Shown here piece by piece: positions 45,201 to 51,838 of a stretch of 53,865 bases of DNA. Source of the stretch: Mesorhizobium metallidurans STM 2683. Its GTDB lineage: Bacteria; Pseudomonadota; Alphaproteobacteria; Rhizobiales; Rhizobiaceae. Below the pieces are notes generated by a model, which was given only the letters and a program-made list of their open reading frames with translations, did no database searches and was not told the origin of the DNA. Made by a program: the position numbers and the translations under genes. Position 1 is the first letter of the stretch, and each line of letters begins with the position of its first letter. The DNA lies in NCBI RefSeq assembly GCF_000350085.1, contig NZ_CAUM01000005.1, positions 1 to 53,865 on the forward strand, in the 5' to 3' direction.

Positions 45201-45775
45201 AAGGCGCGCGTGAGGCCGAGGGCCTCGGTCTGGGCCTCTCCATCGTCGACCGCATCGCCCGCGTCCTGCGGCTCGAAATCCGGATCTTCTCCGATCCGGG
45301 CAAGGGCACGCGCTTTTCCGTCATCCTGCCGGTCGCGGCGGTCGAGGCGCCACGCCGCGCCGTCGAGGCCAAGGCGCCGATCCGCGCCTCCGCTTCCCTT
45401 GCCGGGCTGCATGTGTTCTGCATCGACAACGACGCCCGCATCCTCGATGGCATGCGGCTGCTTCTCGAAGGCTGGGGCTGCGACGTCGAACTTTTTTCCG
45501 GTTCGGAGGATTTCGAGGGATCGGGCCTGCGCCGGCCGGACATCGTGCTTGCCGACTACCATCTCGACGGCAGGACCGGCCTCGATGTGATCGCGAGATT
45601 GCGCGCGATCCATGGCGAGGACATGCCCGCCGTGCTGGTCACCGCCGACCGCTCCAGCGAGGTTCGCGCGGCCGCCGCCAGTCTGGACGTGCCGGTTGTC
45701 AACAAGCCGCTGAAACCGGCGATGCTGCGTTCGATGATGGCCAGGATCAGGCCGCTGGCGTCAGCGGCGGAGTAA
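42287..45775 (+). CDS. sodium:solute symporter-like hybrid sensor histidine kinase
   Basis: A 1162-residue protein from GTG 42287 (GGGAGG lies about 11 bases upstream). The first ~480 residues are an SSS-type membrane domain with about 13 segments (SWTFFGSVGLSSERGLEFLGIYIG, ITSIADFLGARYGK, MLPRQFYVT). A PAS domain lies near 640-740 (ALDQMEQGITVFDRDFRLICW), then coiled coil, HisKA with the phospho-acceptor His809 (AAAGHDLLQPLNAAR), HATPase boxes (LVSNAIKYT, DTGIGIA, GLGLGLSIV) and a C-terminal receiver with Asp1090 (VLADYHLDG). The layout resembles CbrA/NahK-like kinases; the transporter part may sense or carry a solute. It is convergent with a response regulator gene three bases away. Confidence 0.93.
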   Translation: MQGWFIVIIAIAYVTLLFAIASLGDRRSTMSRPDRARPLIYALSLAIYCTSWTFFGSVGLSSERGLEFLGIYIGPVLVFVFGFPLLQRIVRLAKTEKITSIADFLGARYGKSFAVAAIATLIATIGAVPYIALQLKAISGSVSLMVEHYTGSPPSFDPFVSDISLVVAMLLALFAVLFGTRHADATEHQDGLVLAVAVETVVKLAAFLAIGLMVTFLIFGSPGDMIDKLAQNEQVRQAMSYNTSLTTWLVLTGLSGFAIIMLPRQFYVTIVENRSEAELRTATWVFPLYLVAINLFVLPIALAGLSLVGSRTSSDLYVLSLPLLNGHDVLAMAAFIGGLSAATAMVIVESVALSIMISNDLVIPLFVRRLLKTTTSQNEDWSTLILNVRRGAIFIMLFIAFLYYRESTNSARLSSIGLMSFAAIAQFAPALIGGLVWRGANGRGAALGMVAGILVWSYTLLLPSLAAPDTGIVVHGLLGFEALRPQALFGTVAEPLNHGVLWSLSINTLFFVLGSLSRASVPLERIQAAIFVPRDAGPMPSLRRFRTTVTVNDLKDTIARYLGVERTERSFQSFENSSGTSLHGNEQASMDIIRFSEQLLASAVGSSSARLILSLLLRRNDRESKDAFRLLDDATEALQHNRDLLQIALDQMEQGITVFDRDFRLICWNRQYRALFDLPDEMGQVGVSLDRILHHLAQRGDIPADQRVAMLNRLTSFVSPWQMELKTSGRILELRSNPMPDGGIVATYADISGRVEQDLALKRANESLEQRVKDRTVELTRVNEELAQAQMLAEEANLGKTRFLAAAGHDLLQPLNAARLYCSSLIEKAGKGPAGKAAINIESSLESVETILGAVLDISRLDAGAMKPEDTAFSLDGLLGQIGNDFRPLAAEKKLGLTIMPSSLSVMTDRNLLRRLIQNLVSNAIKYTRHGRILVGVRRRGELAEIQVIDTGIGIAGDKLNTVFNEFTRLDEGAREAEGLGLGLSIVDRIARVLRLEIRIFSDPGKGTRFSVILPVAAVEAPRRAVEAKAPIRASASLAGLHVFCIDNDARILDGMRLLLEGWGCDVELFSGSEDFEGSGLRRPDIVLADYHLDGRTGLDVIARLRAIHGEDMPAVLVTADRSSEVRAAAASLDVPVVNKPLKPAMLRSMMARIRPLASAAE

Positions 45776-45778
45776 GAG

Positions 45779-46438
45779 TTAGCCGGCCGCCTGCAGCGGG
45801 TCGCTGCCGATCTTGGAGAGCTGGATCACCGCCTGGGTGCGGCTGTCGACGCCGAGCTTCTGCAGGATCGCCGAGACATGCGCCTTGATCGTTGCTTCGG
45901 AGACGCCGAGTTCGTAGGCGATCTGCTTGTTGAGCAGCCCTTCGGCCAGCATGCCGAGCACACGCGTCTGCTGCGGCGTCAGCGCCTGCAGCCGCTTGAT
46001 CAGGTCGGAGATCTCGGGATCGCGCTCGACGCCGAGATCGATGCCGACGGGAGCGGCGATATCGCCGGCCAGCACCGCCTGCACGGCGCCGCGGATCTCC
46101 TCCATGCTGGCCGATTTGGAGATGAAGCCGGAAGCGCCGAGATCGAGTGCACGGCGGATCGTCACCGGGTCGTCATGCGCCGACACCACCACCAGCGGCA
46201 CCGCCGGATGGATGCCGCGCAGCGAGATCAGACCGGAAAGGCCGCTGGCGCCCGGCATCGACAGGTCGAGCAGCACCAGATCGACATCTTCATTGGCCAC
46301 GACCAGCGCCTTGGCACTTTCGAAATCGCCGGCCTCGTGAATGGCGGCGACATTGCCGATGCCGGCCAGCGCCTCCCGAAGGGCGCCACGGAACAACGGA
46401 TGGTCGTCGGCAATGACGAACGTGTAGCCCGACGGCAA
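45779..46438 (-). CDS. NarL/LuxR-family response regulator
   Basis: A two-domain regulator of about 219 residues. I place the start at TTG 46438 because GGGGAGGG lies four bases upstream and the receiver domain begins at once (GYTFVIADDHPLFRGAL); ATG 46459 is the alternative. Receiver landmarks: ADDH acidic pair, phospho-acceptor Asp in VLLDLSMPG, Ser/Thr in VVSAHDD, Lys in FISKSAS. The C-terminal LuxR helix-turn-helix is LTPQQTRVLGMLAEGLLNKQIAYELGVSEATIKAHVSAIL. It faces the hybrid kinase with three bases between stops and is its likely partner, although convergent genes are not co-transcribed. Confidence 0.92.
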   Translation of the reverse strand: MPSGYTFVIADDHPLFRGALREALAGIGNVAAIHEAGDFESAKALVVANEDVDLVLLDLSMPGASGLSGLISLRGIHPAVPLVVVSAHDDPVTIRRALDLGASGFISKSASMEEIRGAVQAVLAGDIAAPVGIDLGVERDPEISDLIKRLQALTPQQTRVLGMLAEGLLNKQIAYELGVSEATIKAHVSAILQKLGVDSRTQAVIQLSKIGSDPLQAAG

Positions 46439-46565
46439 ATGTCCCTCCCCGAATCCCATCGATGATTTGTCGCTTTTTCGGGACCAGTCGAACAATTATG
46501 CGGTGATGTAAGCTGTTTTCAAGCGGCAAAGACCCGGCGCGGACTTTTCCCCGAACTAATGGCGC

Positions 46566-47003
46566 TCAGGTCTTTTGCGAATTGAGTTTGGCGCCGTCGC
46601 CGCCATTGTCCTTGTCCATATCCTTGACGATGTCCATGAAGCCGCGCAGGAAGCGTTCCATGTAGCCCATCGTCTTGTTGAAATCCTCCTCGCTGGGCAG
46701 CTGCGATTCGAGGCGGGCTGACAGCGAATTCTCAAGCTTGGCAACGCGCTCGTCCAGCGCCTTCACCGAGCCTTGCAGCCGGTCGATCTCGTCCTGGAAG
46801 GCAGCGCGTTCGTCGGCCGCCACCTTGCATACGAGCTGGCCGGTGCGTTCCTCGCAGATCGACATCGCGCCGGTCTGGGTGTCCATACGGACATAGCCAT
46901 TGGCCGACTTTTCCAGCTTGTAGCGATCGGTTTCCTCGGAAAAGGCTGATGCCGCGACGAGCGAAACGAGTGCTGCCGGGATCAAGACGTGCTGCAGACG
47001 CAT
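46566..47003 (-). CDS. exported coiled-coil protein, hypothetical
   Basis: A 145-residue protein from ATG 47003, with GGAGG five bases upstream. Residues 1-22 are a Sec signal peptide (LIPAALVSLVAASAFS, cleavage before EETDRY). The mature part has a short strand-like domain with a Cys pair (SICEERTGQLVCKV) in MDTQTGAMSICEE, then a Leu/Glu heptad region (FQDEIDRLQGSVKALDERVAKLENSL) likely to form a coiled coil, and an acidic C-terminus (MDKDNGGDG). It is probably periplasmic or envelope-associated. I recognise only a loose similarity to small rhizobial hypothetical proteins. Confidence 0.75.
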   Translation of the reverse strand: MRLQHVLIPAALVSLVAASAFSEETDRYKLEKSANGYVRMDTQTGAMSICEERTGQLVCKVAADERAAFQDEIDRLQGSVKALDERVAKLENSLSARLESQLPSEEDFNKTMGYMERFLRGFMDIVKDMDKDNGGDGAKLNSQKT

Positions 47004-47106
47004 GTTGTCCTCCATGGGCCAATTAGCGCAAACTATCACATGTTTGCGCCGGAAATGGGGAAGATGCGCCCTTCCCCGCCTGGTCTGTTCAGACTATAGC
47101 GCAACC

Positions 47107-47457
47107 ATGTCTCAGATTATCTACAAGATAGTACCTGAAGCGCTTTGGCGCGAGGCCGAAAGAAACGGAAGCTTCACCGGCGCGCCGATCGATCTCGCCG
47201 ATGGCTTCATCCATTTTTCTACCGCCGTGCAGGCCCGCGAAACTGCGGCAAAGCACTTTGCTGGTCAGACCGGACTGCTGCTGGTCGCCATCGATGCGGC
47301 GCGCCTGGGTGAAGCGCTGAAATACGAGGTCTCGCGCGGTGGCGCGTTGTTCCCGCATCTCTACGGTCCGCTCGACCTCAAGGCTGTCGTCCGGGTCCGA
47401 CCATTGCCACTCGGCCCCGATGGCGCGCACCAGTTTCCGGTGCTGGAGGGCGAATGA
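47107..47457 (+). CDS. DUF952 family protein
   Basis: A 116-residue DUF952 protein, start ATG 47107 (MSQIIYKIVPEALWREAE). Conserved family stretches are IDLADGFIHFSTAVQARETAAKHF, LLLVAIDAARLG, LKYEVSRGGALFPHLYGPL and the C-terminal VVRVRPL. The fold is thought to resemble RES/ART-like domains, but no activity is established. Its stop overlaps the pyrD start by four bases (ATGA), and the DUF952-pyrD pairing is common in rhizobia, so the two are one operon. Confidence 0.88.
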   Translation: MSQIIYKIVPEALWREAERNGSFTGAPIDLADGFIHFSTAVQARETAAKHFAGQTGLLLVAIDAARLGEALKYEVSRGGALFPHLYGPLDLKAVVRVRPLPLGPDGAHQFPVLEGE

Positions 47458-48530
47458 GCCTGCTCGACCGGATCGGCCAGAAGCTCCTGTTCACACTCGA
47501 TCCGGAAGCCGCGCATGGGCTGTCGATAACGGCGCTGAGATGCGGCCTGCCGGTTGGCAGGCGCCCTGTGCGCGACGACAGGCTGAAGGTCAGCCTTTGC
47601 GGCATCGATTTTCCCAACCCGCTCGGCATGGCCGCCGGCTACGACAAGAATGCCGAGGTACCGGACGCGCTGCTTGGCCTCGGCTTCGGCTTCGCCGAGG
47701 TCGGTACCATCACGCCGCTGCCGCAGGCGGGCAATCCGAAGCCGCGCATTTTCCGGCTGACAGCGGACGAAGCCGTGATCAACCGGCTGGGCTTCAACAA
47801 TGAGGGTCACGAGGCGGCCGAGCGACGCCTTGCCGCCCGCAGGGGCCGCGCCGGCATCGTCGGCGTCAACATCGGCGCCAACAAGGACAGCGCCGACCGT
47901 ATCAACGACTATGAGCGCGGCGTTGTCAGGTTTGCGCCTTACGCCAGCTATCTGACGGTCAACATCTCCTCGCCGAACACGCCTGGCCTGCGCAACATGC
48001 AGGCGCGCGAGCAGCTCGGCGAGCTTTTGTCCCGGGTCATCGCTGCGCGTTCGGCAGCCACAGCGCGGCCGCCCGTCTTCCTCAAGATCGCGCCGGATCT
48101 GGTCGAGGCCGAGCTGGAGGACATCGCCGCCGAGGTCACGGAGAAACAGATAGACGGCGTCATCGTCTCCAACACCACCATTTCGCGACTGAGCCTGCGC
48201 AGCGTCGCTGTCGCCGGCGAGACCGGCGGCCTCTCGGGAAAGCCCTTGTTCGAGCGCTCGACCATCGTGCTGGCGAGGATGCGCAAACTGCTTGGCCCGG
48301 ACCGCGCCATCATCGGCGTCGGCGGTGTCGCTTCCGCCGAGAACGCATTGGAAAAAATCCGCGCCGGCGCCGATCTCGTCCAGCTCTATACCGGCATGAT
48401 CTATGCCGGGCCTGCGCTGCCAGGCCGCATTGTTTCCGGAATGATCCGTTTCGTGGAAAAAGAGCGGCTTAAATCCGTCCGCGATCTACGTGACAGCCGC
48501 CTCGACTTCTGGGCCTCGAAGCGACTCTAG
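47454..48530 (+). CDS. pyrD: dihydroorotate dehydrogenase (quinone), class 2
   Basis: A 358-residue membrane-associated flavoenzyme that oxidises dihydroorotate to orotate with quinone in pyrimidine synthesis. The N-terminal amphipathic helices (LLDRIGQKLLFTLDPEAAH) are the class 2 membrane-binding part. FMN and substrate motifs: PLGMAAGYDKNAE, GTITPLPQAGNPKPR, NRLGFNNEG, VGVNIGANKDS, LTVNISSPNTPGLRN with the class 2 catalytic Ser region, SNTTISR, GGLSGKPL and GVGGVASAEN. Full length. Translationally coupled to DUF952. Confidence 0.96.
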   Translation: MSLLDRIGQKLLFTLDPEAAHGLSITALRCGLPVGRRPVRDDRLKVSLCGIDFPNPLGMAAGYDKNAEVPDALLGLGFGFAEVGTITPLPQAGNPKPRIFRLTADEAVINRLGFNNEGHEAAERRLAARRGRAGIVGVNIGANKDSADRINDYERGVVRFAPYASYLTVNISSPNTPGLRNMQAREQLGELLSRVIAARSAATARPPVFLKIAPDLVEAELEDIAAEVTEKQIDGVIVSNTTISRLSLRSVAVAGETGGLSGKPLFERSTIVLARMRKLLGPDRAIIGVGGVASAENALEKIRAGADLVQLYTGMIYAGPALPGRIVSGMIRFVEKERLKSVRDLRDSRLDFWASKRL

Positions 48531-48596
48531 ACCGCGCCAGAAGCGTGGTATCCCAGTTTGAAATTTCGTCCAGGTTCGAGCCGCGCGGATCGTCGA

Positions 48597-48872
48597 CTAA
48601 AGCTTTGCCAGTATGGCCCCTGTGGCCAATAAAATAGCGGACGCAAACCACAGAGAGAGCAATACCCACCCCTCTTTCCTACGGTGAATGAAGAAGTAAT
48701 TGAGGTATCGCCCTTGCCTGTCTCTCGTGAGAGGCAGGTCCTTAAGCACGATGTAGCCAACGCCAGCTATAAAAAGAAATCCAAATGCGAAGGCGCCGTA
48801 TGCCGAGATATCGGTAATGATGCCACTCTTTCCAACCAGTTCCTGCATATTTTCGACCCTAAGATTGTTCAT
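48597..48872 (-). CDS. small membrane protein, hypothetical
   Basis: A 91-residue protein from ATG 48872 (MNNLRVENMQELVG); ATG 48848 is a possible alternative. Two hydrophobic segments, AYGAFAFGFLFIAGVGYIVL and VLLSLWFASAILLATGAILA, flank a basic, aromatic loop (RQGRYLNYFFIHRRKEGW). I recognise no family. It is 16 bp downstream of the MATE gene on the same strand and may be co-transcribed, although its base composition is visibly less GC-rich than its neighbours. Confidence 0.6.
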   Translation of the reverse strand: MNNLRVENMQELVGKSGIITDISAYGAFAFGFLFIAGVGYIVLKDLPLTRDRQGRYLNYFFIHRRKEGWVLLSLWFASAILLATGAILAKL

Positions 48873-48888
48873 TCCAATATGACCCCGC

Positions 48889-50226
48889 CTAAAACGCCGT
48901 GCGCATCCGCAATCGCAGAATGGCGAGCAGGCTGAAGCCGCGCACCAGCAGGAAGACATGCAGCGCCGCCCATAGGCCGCGATTGCCAAAGACCGGCGCC
49001 AAAGTGAGCAGCGCCGCGCTGAAGAAGAGGAAAGACACGAGCATCATGTTGCGCATGTCGCGCGACCAGGTCGCGCCGATAAAGACGCCGTCCATCTGGA
49101 ACGCCAGCACGCCGCTCAGCGCGGTGAAGGCGACCCAGGGCAGATAGATGTCGGCAACGGCGCGAACGTCCTCAGACGTCGTGATCAGGGCGACCAGATC
49201 GGCGCCGCCAAGCAACAGCACGAGCGTCGCCGCGCCCGCCAGCCCAAAGCCCCAGAACAGGGTCAGCCGCACCGCTTGCCGGAAGGGCGTCGCGGCGCCA
49301 GCGCCGATGGCGCGGCCGGCAAGCTGTTCGGCGGCCGTGGCGAAACCGTCGAGGAAATAGCCGGCGATCAGGAAGAAATTCATCAGCACGGCGTTGGCGG
49401 CCAGCGTCACCGTGCCGAATTGCGCGCCCTGGCGGGTGAACAGCGCGAAAGCGGCGAGCAGCGAGAACGAGCGGATCATGATGTCGCGATTGAGCGACAG
49501 CATGCGCGGGAAGGCAGCCATGTCGAGCAGGCGGTGGCGCGGCAAAGGCGGGGCCGCGCGGAAACGCCTGATGACAATCGCGAGGCCAAGCAGCACGGCG
49601 ACGAATTCGCCGGTGACGGTCGCCCAGGCAACACCGGCGACGCCCCAGCCCAGCTCCAAGCCAAGCAGAATGCAGAGCGCGACGTTGATGCCGTTGAGCA
49701 CCAGTTGCAGCATCAAGCCAAGCCCGCCTTCGCCGCGGCCCAGAACATAGCCGAGGATGGCGTAGTTGATCAGCGAGAAGGGTGCGGCGAGCAATCTGAT
49801 CCTGATGTAGACGCCCATCGCCTCGCTGACGCGCGGGTCGGCGGCCATGAACCATTGCCCGGCAATGGCGACCAATGGCGCGAGCGCGGCAAGCACGATA
49901 CCGGCGACGATCGCAATCAGCACGGCGCGCCAGAACACTGCCTGCTCTTCCAAATCATCGCCGCGCCCGAAAGCCTGGGCGACGAGGCCGGTGGTGCCGG
50001 AGCGCAGGAAATTGAAGGTGGTGAAGACAACGTCGAAAATGAGCGCACCCGCCGCCAGGCCGCCGAGAAGGGCAGCGTCACCTAACTGGCCGATCACCGC
50101 CGTGTCGACGATGCCAAGCAGCGGCGTCGTCAGATAGGCGAGCGTCATCGGCACCGCGATGGCGAGCACCGAGCGGTTGGTGACGACGAAGGTCCTGGCG
50201 GTGGCTTGGTTGGCACCCTTGTCCAA
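48889..50226 (-). CDS. MATE family efflux transporter (DinF-like)
   Basis: A transporter of about 445 residues with twelve hydrophobic segments, the usual MATE length, if read from TTG 50226 (DKGANQATARTFVV); the longer frame to 50460 overlaps the divergent gene and is not protein-like. Family motifs: LAIAVPMTLAYLTTPLLGIVDTAVIGQLG in the first helices, FLRSGTTGLVAQAFGRGD, and in the second half AANAVLMNFFLIAGYFLDGFATAAEQLAGRAIGAG. Proton- or Na-driven export of cationic or organic compounds is expected; the substrate is unknown. It is divergent from the deacetylase gene with about 126 bp between them. Confidence 0.88.
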   Translation of the reverse strand: MDKGANQATARTFVVTNRSVLAIAVPMTLAYLTTPLLGIVDTAVIGQLGDAALLGGLAAGALIFDVVFTTFNFLRSGTTGLVAQAFGRGDDLEEQAVFWRAVLIAIVAGIVLAALAPLVAIAGQWFMAADPRVSEAMGVYIRIRLLAAPFSLINYAILGYVLGRGEGGLGLMLQLVLNGINVALCILLGLELGWGVAGVAWATVTGEFVAVLLGLAIVIRRFRAAPPLPRHRLLDMAAFPRMLSLNRDIMIRSFSLLAAFALFTRQGAQFGTVTLAANAVLMNFFLIAGYFLDGFATAAEQLAGRAIGAGAATPFRQAVRLTLFWGFGLAGAATLVLLLGGADLVALITTSEDVRAVADIYLPWVAFTALSGVLAFQMDGVFIGATWSRDMRNMMLVSFLFFSAALLTLAPVFGNRGLWAALHVFLLVRGFSLLAILRLRMRTAF

Positions 50227-50352
50227 GGATTGCTGCCTTGCTGATTGCGGCTTGATCGAACAGCCGATGTGCCCCAGTTTCGCGACGCCGCGCAATCGCC
50301 ATCCAACGGCGGCCAACCGAATTCCAGCACTGGCGCAGGCCGCCCTTACATC

Positions 50353-51255
50353 ATGCCGCTGCAGATCGTCCATCACCCCGACTATGACGCCGGCTTCGCC
50401 GTCAATCACCGCTTTCCGATGAGCAAATATCCGGTGCTGATGGAAGCCCTGAGCGCGCATGGGCTGGCCGAGCCTGCCGCGCTCAACGTGCCGGACGCGG
50501 CGCCGGCGTCATGGCTGAAGCTTGCCCATGCCGCCTCCTATGTCGACCAGGTGCTGGCCTTCGAAGTGCCTGCAAAAATCGAGCGCGAGATCGGCTTTCC
50601 GGTAAACCTACGCGTTTCGCTAAGAGCGCAGCTCGCAACCGGCGGCACGGTGCTGGCGGCGCGGCTGGCGTTGCTGAGCGGCATCGCCTGCAACACCGCC
50701 GGCGGCAGCCATCACGCACGGCGCGCGCAGGGCGCTGGTTTCTGCACCTTCAACGATGTCGCCGTCGCCTCGCTGGTGCTGCTTGGCGAAGGTGCAGTCC
50801 AAAACATCCTGATCGTCGATCTCGACGTGCACCAGGGCGACGGCACGGCCGACATTCTGGGCGACGAGCCGCGCGCGTTCACCTTTTCCATGCATGGCGA
50901 GCGCAACTATCCGGTGCGCAAGATCGCCTCCGATCTCGATGTCGCCCTGCCCGACGGCACCGGCGACGCGGCCTATCTCGAAAGGCTGAGTAGCCTTCTG
51001 CCGGAATTGTCCGCCAGGGCGCGCTGGGACTTTGTCTTCTACAATGCCGGGGTCGACGTCCATGCCGAGGACCGGCTTGGCAGGCTGTCGCTGTCGAACG
51101 AGGGTCTGCGCGCCCGCGACGACATGGTGATCCGCCATTTCCGGGCGCTGGGTATCCCCGTGTGCGGCGTCATCGGCGGTGGCTACGCGACGGATGTGGC
51201 GGCACTCGCCGCGCGCCACGCCGTCCTGTTCGAAGTGGCTTCGCGCTACGCCTAA
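50353..51255 (+). CDS. histone-deacetylase-superfamily hydrolase
   Basis: A 300-residue zinc deacetylase-fold protein, start ATG 50353 (MPLQIVHHPDYDAGF). Active-site features are TAGGSHHARRAQGAGFCTFNDVAVAS with the paired His, VDLDVHQGDGTADIL with the zinc Asp and His, and FYNAGVDVHAEDRLGRLSLSNEGL. The arrangement is like bacterial class IV (HDAC11-like) members, which act on acetylated polyamines, small molecules or proteins in the cytosol. Substrate unknown. Stop is three bases from the convergent DUF6460 stop. Confidence 0.9.
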   Translation: MPLQIVHHPDYDAGFAVNHRFPMSKYPVLMEALSAHGLAEPAALNVPDAAPASWLKLAHAASYVDQVLAFEVPAKIEREIGFPVNLRVSLRAQLATGGTVLAARLALLSGIACNTAGGSHHARRAQGAGFCTFNDVAVASLVLLGEGAVQNILIVDLDVHQGDGTADILGDEPRAFTFSMHGERNYPVRKIASDLDVALPDGTGDAAYLERLSSLLPELSARARWDFVFYNAGVDVHAEDRLGRLSLSNEGLRARDDMVIRHFRALGIPVCGVIGGGYATDVAALAARHAVLFEVASRYA

Positions 51256-51258
51256 CAG

Positions 51259-51522
51259 CTATTTCTTATAGTTGGCGATCCTGAGCAGGATGAAGGCCGG
51301 CACGACGATCGCCGCGCCCAGCAGGATATAGCCGAGGAAACGGTCGACGGCGCGGAAACCCAGGTTCCACAGATCGACGAAGAATTTCTGGATGCCGTAG
51401 AGCACATCCATCGGCGACCAGCCGAAGGCGTTCATGACGAGGCCGACGAGAAACGACACGACCAGCAGCTTCAGGAGCACCCGGAGCGGCGTATCGCCGA
51501 GAAAACGGTTCAGTGCGGACAA
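51259..51522 (-). CDS. DUF6460 membrane protein
   Basis: An 87-residue protein, start ATG 51522 (MSALNRFLGDTPLRVLLKLLVVSFLVG). It has two hydrophobic helices (VLLKLLVVSFLVGLVMNAFGW and LGYILLGAAIVVPAFILLRI) joined by a helix with FFVDLWNLGFRAV. The family is well conserved among Rhizobiales and has no known function. It supports the assignment of the organism. Confidence 0.85.
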   Translation of the reverse strand: MSALNRFLGDTPLRVLLKLLVVSFLVGLVMNAFGWSPMDVLYGIQKFFVDLWNLGFRAVDRFLGYILLGAAIVVPAFILLRIANYKK

Positions 51523-51638
51523 GGCCCGTCTCCAGAGTAGGTTGCACCGATTCGTGTACAGGTCCAGAAATACGCACTTGCCGGCCCGGCATCAAGCCAG
51601 TCGCAGAATTCTGTCAGTCGCAGAATCCAGGCCGCTTT

Positions 51639-51665
51639 ACGATCGCCCGAACGGTGGCTTGCATG
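51639..51665 (+). repeat. left copy of 27-bp diverged direct repeat flanking acyltransferase
   Basis: ACGATCGCCCGAACGGTGGC and the next seven bases match 53746-53772 at 22 of 27 positions in the same orientation. The pair encloses the acyltransferase gene and its truncated duplicate. Just upstream, CAGTCGCAGAAT also occurs twice (near 51596 and 51615). Confidence 0.4.
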
Positions 51666-51736
51666 ATTGCCTGCTCGCCAGCCTTGACACCTATGTTGCG
51701 GTGCAGCAAAATTAGGTGACAGAGGGTAGCCAATTG

Positions 51737-51838
51737 ATGTCGATCAGCCAGAGTCATCGCCCGGATATTGACGGCTCGGATATTGACGGACTGCGCTGTC
51801 TCGCAGTGACCCGCGAACACCGCGAGTGGACTTCCTGA
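51737..51838 (+). pseudogene. truncated N-terminus of a second acyltransferase 3
   Basis: A 33-codon frame from ATG 51737 reads MSISQSHRPDIDG, then SDIDGLRCLAVTREHREWTS and stop. YRxDIDGLRAxAV is the N-terminal hallmark of acyltransferase family 3, and the intact gene next to it begins MKYRRDIDGLRAVAV. A 15-bp tandem duplication (CGGATATTGACGG at 51762-51774 and 51777-51789) repeats the DIDG. Homology stops after LAV. The stop TGA touches the ATG of the intact gene, so it might now act as a coupled leader. Confidence 0.5.
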
